Shown here: positions 8,909-17,629 of the stretch, in pieces
How the letters are laid out: each line of letters begins with the position of its first letter
Numbering within the stretch: the stretch's first letter is position 1
Assembly (NCBI GenBank): GCA_011049715.1
Contig: DRHF01000441.1
Span: 1 to 45,685, forward strand
Direction of reading: 5' to 3'
Source: Desulfobacterales bacterium
Lineage (GTDB): Bacteria > Desulfobacterota > Desulfobacteria > Desulfobacterales > UBA2156
DNA: 45,685 nucleotides
Program-made: the position numbers and the translations under genes
The notes under the pieces: model-generated
Told to the model about the DNA's origin: nothing
Seen by the model: only the letters and a program-made list of their open reading frames with translations
The model's database searches: none

Positions 8909-11900
8909 ATGATGATACGAACAAAACTGAAAATCGTCATTTATCTGTGCGTAACACTTGGTGTGATATCCGGGATCGCTGTTTTCTACTCCTTTCGTCA
9001 CATGGAGCGAAAGTTACATGAGAGGGGAGAAATCTATGCCATTGTCCGGGGTGTCTTTGATCTCACCATTCTTGCCGATGAATATCTGCTTTACCATGAA
9101 AAGCGCCCAATTGAGCAATGGAACCGGATATACAACTCCCTCTCGGGTTTGATAGACGGCACCCGTGACCCATCTCACCGCCACGCCTACCTTATTGGCC
9201 TGGAGGACGACTACAGGGATCTAAAGGTGCTGTTCTCCCGGTTGATCGCGACATCTGAAAACCCTATGTTCAAGGATGATCTCGAGCTTTCCCACCGGTT
9301 GGAAAGCCATCGCCAAAGTCAGATCCTCGTTAAGAACCAGGAGTTGGTTGCCTGGGCCGACCGGCTCCAAGAAAGAGCGGAACGGGGATTGTTGACCGGA
9401 CAGAAAAGGATCGGTCGGCTAATTTTTGGGATCATCGTGGCGGTGAGCGCTTCTATCCTAGGTCTGACTCTGTTTATAAGGAAGGGTGTGGTCCTGCCTT
9501 TTGAGAGCCTTATTGAGGTAGCCGAATCCATCGGCAAGGGTAATCTGGATGTCCGGATCGAGACAAAGGCACGGGACGAAATAGGAGAGCTCTCACGCGC
9601 CTTTGATCAAATGGTCTCTCGTTTGAAAGTGGTCATGGTCTCCCGTGCTTCACTCCAGGAAGAGGTGACGCATCGAAAACGGGCGGAAGAGGAGTTGAAA
9701 AAGGAGCGTGACTTTATCTCCGCTGTCCTGTCTACCGCCGGCGCCATGGTGGTCGTCTTGGACCGCGAGGGTCGGATCGTACGTTTCAACCGGGCTTGCG
9801 AAAAGTTGACCGGATATTCCTTTGACGAGGTGGAGGGGATATTCCTTTGGAATAGGCTCCTTCTTCCGGAGGAGAAGCAGTCTGTCATTGAGGTATTTGA
9901 TGACCTGAAAGCCGGTAAGTTCCCGAACATCAACGAGAATCGTTGGATCTCAAGAGCAGGCGAACACCGTCTGATAACCTGGGCCAACACGGTCCTGGTC
10001 GATGAGGAGGGACGTGTCGAATATGTCATCGGCACCGGCATCGACATCACCGAAAAACGGGAGGCCGAAAAAGCTTTGCGAGACGCCGCTTCGGAACTGG
10101 AACGACGGGTTGAAGAAAGGACTGCAGAGCTAGAGGAAGCCAACAGAATACTCAACGGTGAGATCGAGGATCGGAAAAGATTGCAAATAGCACTGACCCG
10201 GAGTGAGAAGAGGTTCCGGGTCTTCATGGACCACGCTCCGACAGCCATCTACCTCAAAGACGAGTCGCTGAAGTTTATCTACGGAAACCGGACTGTCCTG
10301 GACTACCTTGGAGTCACACTCGACCAGTTTGTGGGTAAAACTAGCCACGATTATTTCCCACCCGATATTGCAAACAGTCACGAGGAGGTTGACAGGAGGG
10401 TCTTGGACCAAGGTATGGATATCAAAGGGGCTCCATGGAAAGCAGAGGTCGGAGTTGAAACACGGTGGTGGTTTGACATCAAATTCCCGGTAGATTCTGA
10501 AGCACAAGAACACCTCGTTGGCGGAATTTCCATGGATATCAGTGAGTTGAAGCGTTCAGAGCAAGCTCTGGAAGAACGACTTGAGTTCGAAAAACTGCTC
10601 GCCGATCTCGCGTCCCGCCTTCTGAATGTAACTGTTCCGAAGTTCCAAGCCAAAATAAGGGAAGAGTTGACGCGACTTGGGGAATTTCTGGAAGTTGACC
10701 AGGTTTTGATATTCGAGATCGAAGGTGGTCAGACGGCATCATCCAAACCCATCGGATGGAGGAGAAAGGGGATTGAAACAGGAGGATTTTCGCACGAGGC
10801 CACCATTGATCAGCATTTCCCCTGGATAGGAAAAAAAGCCCTGGAGGGCGGGGCGATCGCTTTTTCAACACTGGACGAGATTCCGCAGCAAGGTGCTGAG
10901 GAACTTGAATATTTCAGGAGTGCGGGGATAAAGTCCTTGGCCGTCATTCCTCTGTGCGCTGAAAAGACCGATCTTGGTCTCCTTGTGTTGGATACTTTTC
11001 GGTCGGAAACAACGTGGTCTGAAGACTTCATGGACCGGTTAGTGCTGATCGGTGAGATTTTTACCAGTGTCCTCGCTAGGAAACAGGGAGAAGAGGCGAT
11101 GCAGCGGATCATGGCAGAAAACCAGGAACTCAGGGAACGCTTGAAAGCGGAAAACATTTACCTGAAACAGGAGATCACGCTCTCGCACAGCCACGAAAAT
11201 ATCATCGGTCAAAGTGAGGCCATCAAGGACGTGCTCTCTCTGGTCGAGCAGGTGGCGAAGACCAAAAGCTTGGTTCTGATCCAGGGCGAAACCGGAACAG
11301 GAAAGGAACTCATAGCCCAGGCGATCCATAGCACGAGCTCACGCCGAGACAAAACCATGGTCAAGGTGAACTGTGCAGCCCTTCCTCCCACATTGATTGA
11401 AAACGAGTTGTTCGGGCGGGAGAAAGGCGCTTACACAGGCGCATTTTCCAGGCAAATGGGCCGGTTCGAGATTGCGAACGGTTCAACCCTTTTCCTGGAC
11501 GAGATCGGCGAAATGCCCATTGAGTTACAGGGTAAACTCCTCCGAGTCCTGGAGGAAGGTCAGTTCGAGCGGCTGGGTTCAACGAGCAGCATCAAGGTCG
11601 ATGTGCGGATGATCGCGGCGACTAACCGTGACTTGACGAGCGCCATAAAAGAAGGCAGGTTCAGGGAAGACCTGTTCTACCGGCTGAATGTATTCCCTAT
11701 CCATTTGCCGCCCTTGAGGGATCGGAGAGAAGATATTCCTGAGCTGATTTGGGCTTTTATCAAGGAGTTTGAGAGAGGCATGGGTAAGTCTGTCAACAGC
11801 ATCTCTCAGAAGAGCATGAAACTGATGCAGAGTTACTCCTGGCCGGGAAATGTGAGAGAAATGAGGAACGTGATCGAACGCATGATGATTCTGTGCCCGG

Positions 11901-12121
11901 GGGACGCACTCCACATCGATCTGTCCAGTCTCGAGCTAGGTGCCGCCTCTCCAGACGGTATGTCATTGGAGCAGACGGAGCGTAAGCATATCCTGTCTGT
12001 TCTCGAACAAATCGATTGGCGGGTTGGCGGACAAAACGGCGCGGCCGAGATATTAGGGCTCAAGCGCACCACCTTACTGACGAAGATGAAAAAGCTTGGC
12101 ATTCAACGACCGAAAAAATAA
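8909..12121 (+). CDS. Transmembrane sigma-54-dependent transcriptional activator
   Basis: 1070 residues. Order: TM1 (about 8-26), extracytoplasmic loop, TM2 (about 169-189), HAMP (190-245), PAS (about 266-385), coiled coil, PAS (about 430-550), GAF (about 572-725), AAA+ sigma-54 interaction domain, and a Fis-type HTH (about 1035-1066). In the AAA+ part, Walker A GETGTGKE starts at residue 793, the sigma-54 contact loop is GAYTGA (840-845, a tolerated variant of GAFTGA) and Walker B is TLFLDE (860-865). There is no histidine kinase or receiver domain, so this is a one-component regulator acting from the membrane. It is probably co-transcribed with the upstream binding lipoprotein. The enhancer-like dyads and -24/-12 promoter 150-300 bp downstream are its likely targets. 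Confidence 0.92.
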   Translation: MMIRTKLKIVIYLCVTLGVISGIAVFYSFRHMERKLHERGEIYAIVRGVFDLTILADEYLLYHEKRPIEQWNRIYNSLSGLIDGTRDPSHRHAYLIGLEDDYRDLKVLFSRLIATSENPMFKDDLELSHRLESHRQSQILVKNQELVAWADRLQERAERGLLTGQKRIGRLIFGIIVAVSASILGLTLFIRKGVVLPFESLIEVAESIGKGNLDVRIETKARDEIGELSRAFDQMVSRLKVVMVSRASLQEEVTHRKRAEEELKKERDFISAVLSTAGAMVVVLDREGRIVRFNRACEKLTGYSFDEVEGIFLWNRLLLPEEKQSVIEVFDDLKAGKFPNINENRWISRAGEHRLITWANTVLVDEEGRVEYVIGTGIDITEKREAEKALRDAASELERRVEERTAELEEANRILNGEIEDRKRLQIALTRSEKRFRVFMDHAPTAIYLKDESLKFIYGNRTVLDYLGVTLDQFVGKTSHDYFPPDIANSHEEVDRRVLDQGMDIKGAPWKAEVGVETRWWFDIKFPVDSEAQEHLVGGISMDISELKRSEQALEERLEFEKLLADLASRLLNVTVPKFQAKIREELTRLGEFLEVDQVLIFEIEGGQTASSKPIGWRRKGIETGGFSHEATIDQHFPWIGKKALEGGAIAFSTLDEIPQQGAEELEYFRSAGIKSLAVIPLCAEKTDLGLLVLDTFRSETTWSEDFMDRLVLIGEIFTSVLARKQGEEAMQRIMAENQELRERLKAENIYLKQEITLSHSHENIIGQSEAIKDVLSLVEQVAKTKSLVLIQGETGTGKELIAQAIHSTSSRRDKTMVKVNCAALPPTLIENELFGREKGAYTGAFSRQMGRFEIANGSTLFLDEIGEMPIELQGKLLRVLEEGQFERLGSTSSIKVDVRMIAATNRDLTSAIKEGRFREDLFYRLNVFPIHLPPLRDRREDIPELIWAFIKEFERGMGKSVNSISQKSMKLMQSYSWPGNVREMRNVIERMMILCPGDALHIDLSSLELGAASPDGMSLEQTERKHILSVLEQIDWRVGGQNGAAEILGLKRTTLLTKMKKLGIQRPKK

Positions 12122-12275
12122 AAAAAGACAGAAAACAGAATCCAGGCGCCAGAAGCCAGAATGAAATAACAGTGAAGGGGTTACATAAAGTGTATCAATT
12201 CTCTCTTCTATTTTGAATCCTGGCTTCTCTGTCCTACCTTTTATTCCAATAGCTAACTACTTTCTGCATTGAAAT
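12122..12275. repeat. Degenerate inverted repeat after the activator gene
   Basis: AGAAGCCAG near 12150 and CTGGCTTCT near 12220 form imperfect inverted arms around an AT-rich centre, with further CAGAATCCAG-like units. It could act as a terminator between the activator and the sigma-54 unit, or be a dispersed low-complexity repeat. Confidence 0.35.
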
Positions 12276-12310
12276 TGTCGTAATACCGACACCGAGATGT
12301 CATTACGACA
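12276..12310. promoter_or_regulatory. Putative enhancer (UAS) for the sigma-54 activator
   Basis: TGTCGTAAT (12276-12284) and its perfect reverse complement ATTACGACA (12302-12310) flank a 17-bp centre. The left arm also starts a local dyad TGTCG-N6-CGACA (12276-12291), and the right arm closes TGTC-N5-GACA (12298-12310). Paired TGT...ACA dyads 100-150 bp upstream of a -24/-12 element are the usual layout for Fis-type activators. The distance to the -24 element is about 100 bp. Confidence 0.6.
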
Positions 12311-12408
12311 GAATCATCCCCTGATTCCTACCTCAAAAACTTTCTACGATAATATCATTTGATAATATTTTCAATGAGTTCAGGCAACTTTCAGGCCGCT
12401 CCTTTATT

Positions 12409-12425
12409 TTGGCATGAACTTTGCT
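12409..12425 (+). promoter_or_regulatory. Sigma-54 (-24/-12) promoter
   Basis: TTGGCATGAACTTTGCT has GG at 12411-12412 and GC at 12423-12424 with exactly 10 bp between them, matching the YTGGCACG-N4-TTGCW consensus. A start near 12436 would give a leader of about 74 nt before the ABM gene. The preceding gene encodes a sigma-54 activator, which strongly supports the call. Confidence 0.75.
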
Positions 12426-12509
12426 ATTATTCCGAGAGCAAGAATGATGGTTTATTTTTGCCCAGTAATTCTATGTCGTTAATTTGCTAAAGATTAAGGA
12501 TTAATCCTC

Positions 12510-12830
12510 ATGATCATTATGACGTTGCGTCTTACTGTTCCACCAAAGAGAGCGAAAGATTTGGTGGGGATCGTAAAATCAATGACCGGACCCATGTCGG
12601 TGGAACCGGCCTGCAAACACTTCAATCTTTTTAGAAACCTGGATAATAATGACGAATTGATGATCTTGGTCGAGTGGACTTCTCAAGAGGCCCTTGAAAG
12701 ACACATTCGGTCAAACGATTTCATGAAAATCCTGCAAATAATGGAATTATCCAGCCATGTCCCTGAAATTTGTTTCGACAAAGTAGCCGAGCGTTTCGGG
12801 TTTGACTTTGTCGAAAGCTTGCGAAGTTAA
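12510..12830 (+). CDS. ABM-domain protein (antibiotic-biosynthesis-monooxygenase fold)
   Basis: A 106-residue single-domain protein with the dimeric ferredoxin-like ABM pattern: an opening strand (MTLRLTVPPKRAKDLVGIVKS), then ACKHFNLFRNLDNNDELMILVEWTSQEALERHIRSNDF. Related small proteins act as cofactor-free quinol monooxygenases, heme-degrading enzymes or simple ligand binders, so an enzymatic role is not assured. In a strict anaerobe an O2-using role is doubtful. It is the first gene behind the sigma-54 promoter. RBS AAGGA precedes the ATG at suitable distance. The 174-bp gap to the next gene has no obvious terminator. Confidence 0.75.
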   Translation: MIIMTLRLTVPPKRAKDLVGIVKSMTGPMSVEPACKHFNLFRNLDNNDELMILVEWTSQEALERHIRSNDFMKILQIMELSSHVPEICFDKVAERFGFDFVESLRS

Positions 12831-13004
12831 AGGGTCGATAGGGCGACAATTATAGCGATAATATCGAGGCGATAAAGCTAACAACGAAAGGAGGAAAAAT
12901 ATTATAGGCAGAAGGCGAACTCTGAGCGTTTTGACCCTTGAGCTCTAAAGAAGAATTTTTAAACAATCCCTAACTGTGGGAAATCTAAAAAAGGAGCAAA
13001 TAAA

Positions 13005-14054
13005 ATGAAATACGGAAGCAAGAAAGAAGCAAAGAAGTGGGCAATGGAAGCCCTGCGTGGCGGATTAGTGGCCACCATCCCAACGCCTTTCCATGACGAC
13101 ACGTTGGAGATTCATGAGAAGGACCTGAGAAGCCTTGCACGGTACGCAGCGGATTGCAAGAACGACGCCATTTTCATCCTCGGAAATGTCGGCGAGTTTT
13201 ATTGTCTGACCCAAGCGGAGCGCAAGAGAGTCGCTGAGATCGTGATCGATGAAGTGGGAGGGGATATCATCGTCATCGTACAAACCTCTCACCATTGCTC
13301 AAGAGACGTCATTGATCTCTCTCGACACGCCCAGGAAAAGGGAGCAGATCTCGTGGCGACTTTGTCGCCATACTTTCAGTGCGCGAATGATCAGTCTGTC
13401 GAAGAGTGGTGGCACGAGACGTTCAAAGACCTGGACATCGGCGCAGTGTTCTACGACAGTCCGCTGTCACACCTGGTCACCGCACAGACCCTTGGCCGGA
13501 TCGCCCGTGAGCTGCCCAACATTGTCGGTGTCAAGGATGGCCGTCCCGACCAGATGTGGTGCTGGGAAGCCGAGCGGGAAGCCAATTATGAGATCTGGGT
13601 CAGTAATCCGCTGGAAGACCACTGGCCCTATGAAATGAGGATCATGAAGAACCCGGTGCTGTGCTGCGCCTGGCACATGTACCTCTTGCAGACACCGGAC
13701 TACACCCCGATTCGCGACTACACCGATCTGATCATGGCCGGGAAGTGGGAAGAAGGCATCAAGAAATACGACGAAATCGAGCCCGGAAGGCAGCTGCTCA
13801 ACGATTTCTTCTGGCACAACTACCGCCAGGGCATCTATGTCGTCGGCTACTGGAAGTACTGGATGCAGATGAAGGGCGTGATCAGCGGACACAAGGTGAG
13901 AACGCCACTTGTCAACATGACCAGGGAAGAAGAGGAGTGGCTGGAGAACCGATTCAAGCTACTACAAGAGGGAAAGCATCCGCGCAGCAAGGGCGAGCTG
14001 CTCCCGTATCCACTGCAACAGGGTGGAGACGTGGGAGGGCGCGTTGCGCTGTAA
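13005..14054 (+). CDS. DHDPS/N-acetylneuraminate-lyase superfamily aldolase
   Basis: A 349-residue TIM-barrel lyase. The superfamily hallmarks are visible: ATIPTPF at the start, the Schiff-base Lys177 in NIVGVKDG and the partner Tyr150 in FYDSP. The usual GTTGE proton-relay motif is GNVGE here (60-64), lacking both Thr residues, so dihydrodipicolinate synthesis is unlikely and another pyruvate-type aldol reaction is more plausible. The protein is about 50 residues longer than typical members, with an acidic/basic C-terminal extension after about residue 300. RBS AAAGGAG precedes the ATG. GC content and codon use are higher than in neighbouring accessory genes. Probable second gene of the sigma-54 unit. 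Confidence 0.85.
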   Translation: MKYGSKKEAKKWAMEALRGGLVATIPTPFHDDTLEIHEKDLRSLARYAADCKNDAIFILGNVGEFYCLTQAERKRVAEIVIDEVGGDIIVIVQTSHHCSRDVIDLSRHAQEKGADLVATLSPYFQCANDQSVEEWWHETFKDLDIGAVFYDSPLSHLVTAQTLGRIARELPNIVGVKDGRPDQMWCWEAEREANYEIWVSNPLEDHWPYEMRIMKNPVLCCAWHMYLLQTPDYTPIRDYTDLIMAGKWEEGIKKYDEIEPGRQLLNDFFWHNYRQGIYVVGYWKYWMQMKGVISGHKVRTPLVNMTREEEEWLENRFKLLQEGKHPRSKGELLPYPLQQGGDVGGRVAL

Positions 14055-14087
14055 GGAACAGCATCGTTTGAAATCCGGTTGATATGT

Positions 14088-14121
14088 GCCGCGGGGGCGA
14101 ACTTTCGTCCCCGTGGCTTTC
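14088..14121 (+). terminator. Candidate terminator or intra-operon hairpin
   Basis: GCCGCGGGG (14088-14096) pairs with CCCCGTGGC (14109-14117) with one wobble pair, giving a 9-bp GC-rich stem followed only by TTTC. The weak U-tract suggests partial termination or mRNA-end protection between the aldolase and carrier genes. Confidence 0.5.
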
Positions 14122-14190
14122 ATTAGGGCAAAACGTGCCTCGCGCGCCGATTGGACATTAATTCCTTTTTCCTTATAAGGAGAATTTTCT

Positions 14191-15051
14191 ATGATAGCTG
14201 CTTATATGATGAAAGTGGTGATGGTCTCGGTTATATTCCTCATGCTTGGTGTTGGGCTGCGCACTGCATTTGGACAGGTTATCGAAGCTGCCAGGCAGGT
14301 CCGTCTCATCGGGCTTGGCGTCCTGGCAAATTTTGTCGTGATCCCCGTGTTGATTTACCTGAGTCTTGTTTGGCTGCCTTTAACTTCGGACGTCAAGATC
14401 GGGATTATGTTGATGGCGGCCGCACCAATTGCCCCGATGGCCCCCCCATTCGTCGGTATGGCCAGGGGGAATGTGGCTTTTGCAGTGGGGCTCATGACAA
14501 TCGTTGCCTTGCTCAGCGTACCTCTGACGCCTCTGATTCTAGACTTCGCCCTGCCAAAGAGTACGGAGGGAGTGGACCTGGATTCGATGCAAATAATCAA
14601 GACGCTACTGATCGCCCAACTAATTCCCATCTCCGTTGGGATGGCGATCCGCCAGTTAAGCCCAAAATGGGCCGAGAGACTGCTCAAGTTCGTCCCCAAA
14701 ATCGGTCAATTCGGTCTTATTGTCGGTGTTGGTTTGCTCCTGGCAAAAGATACTAAACAGATACTTGCATTAGGCCTTCTACCCCATCTGGTTTTGGTCC
14801 TAATGGTCATCGGTTCGATCTTCATCGGAGACTGGATGCTGATCGGTGAAACGGACGATAAGCGCCGCTCGCTCGCAGTATCGACGGCGATTCGTAACGT
14901 GCCGCTGGCCTTTTTGATCGCCGGCGAGAATTTTCCGGACACGGTCGTAGCGCCCGTGACGCTTCTTTTCGGTGTGTTTACCATGGTCTTTTCAGTTGCA
15001 TATGGCAAACTAAAGGACCGACAGGTTTTTTCAAAAGGAGGCACAGCATGA
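14191..15051 (+). CDS. Bile acid:sodium symporter (BASS/SBF) family transporter
   Basis: A 286-residue integral membrane protein with about nine hydrophobic segments and the SBF-family pattern: ANFVVIPVLIYLSLVWLPL, LMAAAPIAPMAPPFVGMARGN (unwound Pro-rich segment) and later STAIRNVPLAFLIA, which resembles the second crossover motif. BASS proteins couple Na+ to uptake of organic anions such as bile acids, pyruvate, 2-keto acids or pantothenate. With an aldolase upstream and a SulP carrier overlapping downstream, an organic-anion substrate fits. Start ATG at 14191 has AAGGAG nine bases upstream. Its stop overlaps the next start (ATGA), so the two carriers are translationally coupled. Confidence 0.85.
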   Translation: MIAAYMMKVVMVSVIFLMLGVGLRTAFGQVIEAARQVRLIGLGVLANFVVIPVLIYLSLVWLPLTSDVKIGIMLMAAAPIAPMAPPFVGMARGNVAFAVGLMTIVALLSVPLTPLILDFALPKSTEGVDLDSMQIIKTLLIAQLIPISVGMAIRQLSPKWAERLLKFVPKIGQFGLIVGVGLLLAKDTKQILALGLLPHLVLVLMVIGSIFIGDWMLIGETDDKRRSLAVSTAIRNVPLAFLIAGENFPDTVVAPVTLLFGVFTMVFSVAYGKLKDRQVFSKGGTA

Positions 15052-16814
15052 ACGTATCAGGGAAAAGGCGATCTAACACCCGGGAGTTCCTTTGCGCCCT
15101 GCTCCCGATCATCACCTGGCTGCCACGGTACGAGCGCACATGGCTTCGTACCGATATCATGGCAGGGTTGGCCGTCTGGGCCATGACAGTGCCTCAAGCT
15201 CTTGCATACGCTGGAATTGCCGGAGTGCCGCCGGTCTACGGGCTCTACGCCGTTCCGCTGGCCATGGTCGTTTACGCCGTCTTTGGCACATCGCGCACCC
15301 TGAGTGTGGGCCCCGAATCCGCAATCGCCATCATCTCGTCGGTGACGGTGGGTGCTTTGGTGGTGGGGACCCCGAACGAATTCATTGCGTTGACCTCGTT
15401 GCTCACGCTCATCGTCGGCGTGCTCTTCCTGGTCTTTGGCCTCCTTCGGCTTGGGTGGGCCGCCAACTTCCTTTCGCAACCCGTGCTCCAGGGCTTTACC
15501 CAGGGCATCGCCTTGATTGTAATCATCGGCCAGATACCAAAGCTCTTCGGAACAGAAACACTGGTAGCGCAGCTGTCTGGGAACCTGAAAAACTTGCCGC
15601 ATCTAATCGGCCTGGAGATTGACTACACGGGCTTTTTCCTGCAAGCGTGGGCGCTGGTGGCAACGCTGGGAGAGGCCAACCTCCCCACAACGGCCGTCGG
15701 GATAGGAAGCCTGGCACTACTTTTTGCTTTAAGGCGTTTCTGGCCGCTTGCGCCTTCGGCGCTGATCGCCGTTATCCTGAGCGTTTTGGCCGTTTCGTTC
15801 CTCGGCCTCGCCGAGAGGGGCGTCGGTGTGGTCGGCGAGGTGGAGACAGGGATGGTCAGCCTGACGGTGCCCTCAGTGAGCGTCGATAAGTTAGTAGCAC
15901 TGTTGCCGGGCGCATTCGCTATTGTATTGCTCGGATACTCGGTATCACTCAGCGTGGCCGCTGTAGGTGCGGAGACTACCGGTGAGGAGATCAATCCGAA
16001 CCAGGAATTAGTGGGACTGGGTGTAGCGAACCTGGGGGCGGCGCTGAGCTCCGGATTCGTGGTATGCGGCAGTTTGTCACGGGGGGTGGTTATCAGGCGA
16101 GCAGGCGGCCAGACCCAGGTCGTCTCCCTTATCAATGCTGCGCTCATCTTTCTGACACTTCTCTTCGTGCTGCCACTTTTTTTCAAACTCCCGAACGCGA
16201 CGCTGAGCGCTGTTGTGATCCAGGCGATGCTCGGTTTGCTAAACTTTGCATACTTGAGGAAACTGTTCCGGATCGACCGGAGTGAGTTCGCTTATGCGAT
16301 GGCCGCGCTGTTCGGCGTACTCGTGCTGGGCATCCTGCAGGGTGTAGCTCTGGGGGTTGTCCTGTCGCTTGCGGTTCTCATTCGTCGAGTGAGCCGTCCC
16401 GCGACGGCGGTACTCGGTCGACTACCAGGGACAAATACCTATCGCAACATTGCAGTTCACCCAAAAGCAGAAACGATTCCGGGACTGCTGGTATTCCGCT
16501 TCGATGCTCCGATCATTTTTGCCAATGCCGGCTACTTCGCCGACGAGGTGCGGAGACTCATCGCCAATTCGGCAACGCCGGTACATGGGGTGATGATCCC
16601 TTCCCGGCAAATCAACCAACTCGATTCGACCGGAGCGAGTCAACTGGAGAGACTTCATGCCGAGCTGAATGCGAAAGGGATCGTATTGTCCTTTGTCGAG
16701 GTAAAGAGCGCCCTGCGGGAGGCGTTGCATCGGACAGGCATAGAAGAGAAGATCGGCGTCAGCCATTTCTATGAGTCAATCGAGGACGGCGTTCAGGCGT
16801 TTTTGCGGCGGTAG
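15048..16814 (+). CDS. SulP-family anion transporter with STAS domain
   Basis: 588 residues. The membrane domain shows the SulP opening (AGLAVWAMTVPQALAYAGIAG, PPVYGLYAV), GTSRTLSVGPESA and a run of about 12-14 helices. A cytoplasmic STAS domain follows (about 465-585, PVHGVMIPSRQINQLDSTGA). SulP proteins move sulfate, bicarbonate, dicarboxylates or other anions, usually with H+ or Na+. Start overlaps the BASS stop by 4 bp. Length is typical and the reading frame intact. Together with the TauA-like sensor lipoprotein it raises the possibility of a sulfonate or sulfate link, but a C4-dicarboxylate or bicarbonate role is equally compatible. Confidence 0.9.
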   Translation: MNVSGKRRSNTREFLCALLPIITWLPRYERTWLRTDIMAGLAVWAMTVPQALAYAGIAGVPPVYGLYAVPLAMVVYAVFGTSRTLSVGPESAIAIISSVTVGALVVGTPNEFIALTSLLTLIVGVLFLVFGLLRLGWAANFLSQPVLQGFTQGIALIVIIGQIPKLFGTETLVAQLSGNLKNLPHLIGLEIDYTGFFLQAWALVATLGEANLPTTAVGIGSLALLFALRRFWPLAPSALIAVILSVLAVSFLGLAERGVGVVGEVETGMVSLTVPSVSVDKLVALLPGAFAIVLLGYSVSLSVAAVGAETTGEEINPNQELVGLGVANLGAALSSGFVVCGSLSRGVVIRRAGGQTQVVSLINAALIFLTLLFVLPLFFKLPNATLSAVVIQAMLGLLNFAYLRKLFRIDRSEFAYAMAALFGVLVLGILQGVALGVVLSLAVLIRRVSRPATAVLGRLPGTNTYRNIAVHPKAETIPGLLVFRFDAPIIFANAGYFADEVRRLIANSATPVHGVMIPSRQINQLDSTGASQLERLHAELNAKGIVLSFVEVKSALREALHRTGIEEKIGVSHFYESIEDGVQAFLRR

Positions 16815-16914
16815 AAACAGACACAGGTAATAATAAAGCTTCACTTTGTTGATTCCATTATAGTGAGGAACAGATGATGTTTTAAAAGTTATCCTAATAG
16901 GGGGTGTTTTAACG

Positions 16915-17121
16915 GTGGAAAAGGAAATTGCACGGGTCAACCGCATTGTGGTATCGATGCTGATGTCAAAAAACGGAGAGCGCAAATTTACCTTGCGATA
17001 CTTGTCAGAACCTAAAGACAAGCAAGGCATTCTTGCCATACAACGTGCGTTTACGGAAGAGAAACTCCGCGAAATTGCATCTGCCTTTCAACAGGCGGTT
17101 GAATACCTTGACCGTTCCTAA
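16915..17121 (+). CDS. Small hypothetical protein
   Basis: A 68-residue soluble protein starting at GTG with AGGGGG upstream. It has a basic beta-rich first half (RIVVSMLMSKNGERKFTLRYL) and an amphipathic C-terminal helix (TEEKLREIASAFQQAVEYL). Two predicted strands and a helix would suit a small dimeric or regulatory domain, but I do not recognise a family. It lies 100 bp after the SulP gene and 73 bp before a DUF202 gene. Chance ORF is unlikely given its composition. Confidence 0.5.
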   Translation: MEKEIARVNRIVVSMLMSKNGERKFTLRYLSEPKDKQGILAIQRAFTEEKLREIASAFQQAVEYLDRS

Positions 17122-17194
17122 AGCAAATTTTTGTTTATTTTTTAAATAACTTACGCAAGCTCATCATGCTAATCATTTAACAGATAAAATAGCC

Positions 17195-17629
17195 ATGAAT
17201 GAAAGAGAAAACCCACAATTAGCCTTAAACAATGAAAATAACGAGGCGGCAATAAAGAAAGCCTTAGAGACTTTTGCAGTAGTCCGCACAGCGTTCTCCG
17301 CTGAGCGAGCCGTCATGGCCTGGATGCGCACTTCTGTATCGTTTTACACCTTTGGCTTTTCTATCACCAAGTTCATTGACTACTTGGAACAGAGGCAGGA
17401 AGGCATCCAGTTCTCGGAAGGCCCACGCTTGTTGGGCGTAATCCTTATTTGTGTGGGAATCCTGTCGCTTGTGCTTGCGGTAATTCAGCATGTCCGGAGG
17501 ATTCGAAGGGCCAAAGAGCTGGGACTGCCAACCATCTCACGATTCTCCCTTCCGACCAGCGCAGCAGTGGCGCTTCTCGCGATTGGAATCACTTCGCTGA
17601 TTGCCATCGCTTTACACTGGCTTCTGTAA
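17195..17629 (+). CDS. DUF202 (YidH-like) inner-membrane protein, copy 1
   Basis: 144 residues with the DUF202 signature: FAVVRTAFSAERAVMAWMRTSVSFYTFGFSITKF, followed by two further membrane segments (LLGVILICVGILSLVLAVI and AVALLAIGITSLIAIAL). The family is small, three- or four-helix, and functionally uncharacterised. A second copy lies 271 bp downstream. N-terminal 30 residues are polar (Asn/Glu-rich) and differ between copies. Ribosome site is weak. No functional partner is evident. Confidence 0.85.
   Translation: MNERENPQLALNNENNEAAIKKALETFAVVRTAFSAERAVMAWMRTSVSFYTFGFSITKFIDYLEQRQEGIQFSEGPRLLGVILICVGILSLVLAVIQHVRRIRRAKELGLPTISRFSLPTSAAVALLAIGITSLIAIALHWLL

Noticed and set aside
9607-10248. 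Long Ser-rich frame antisense to the sigma-54 activator
   Set aside because: Composition is the typical complement shadow of a charged GC-balanced gene; the sense frame is clearly the real one.
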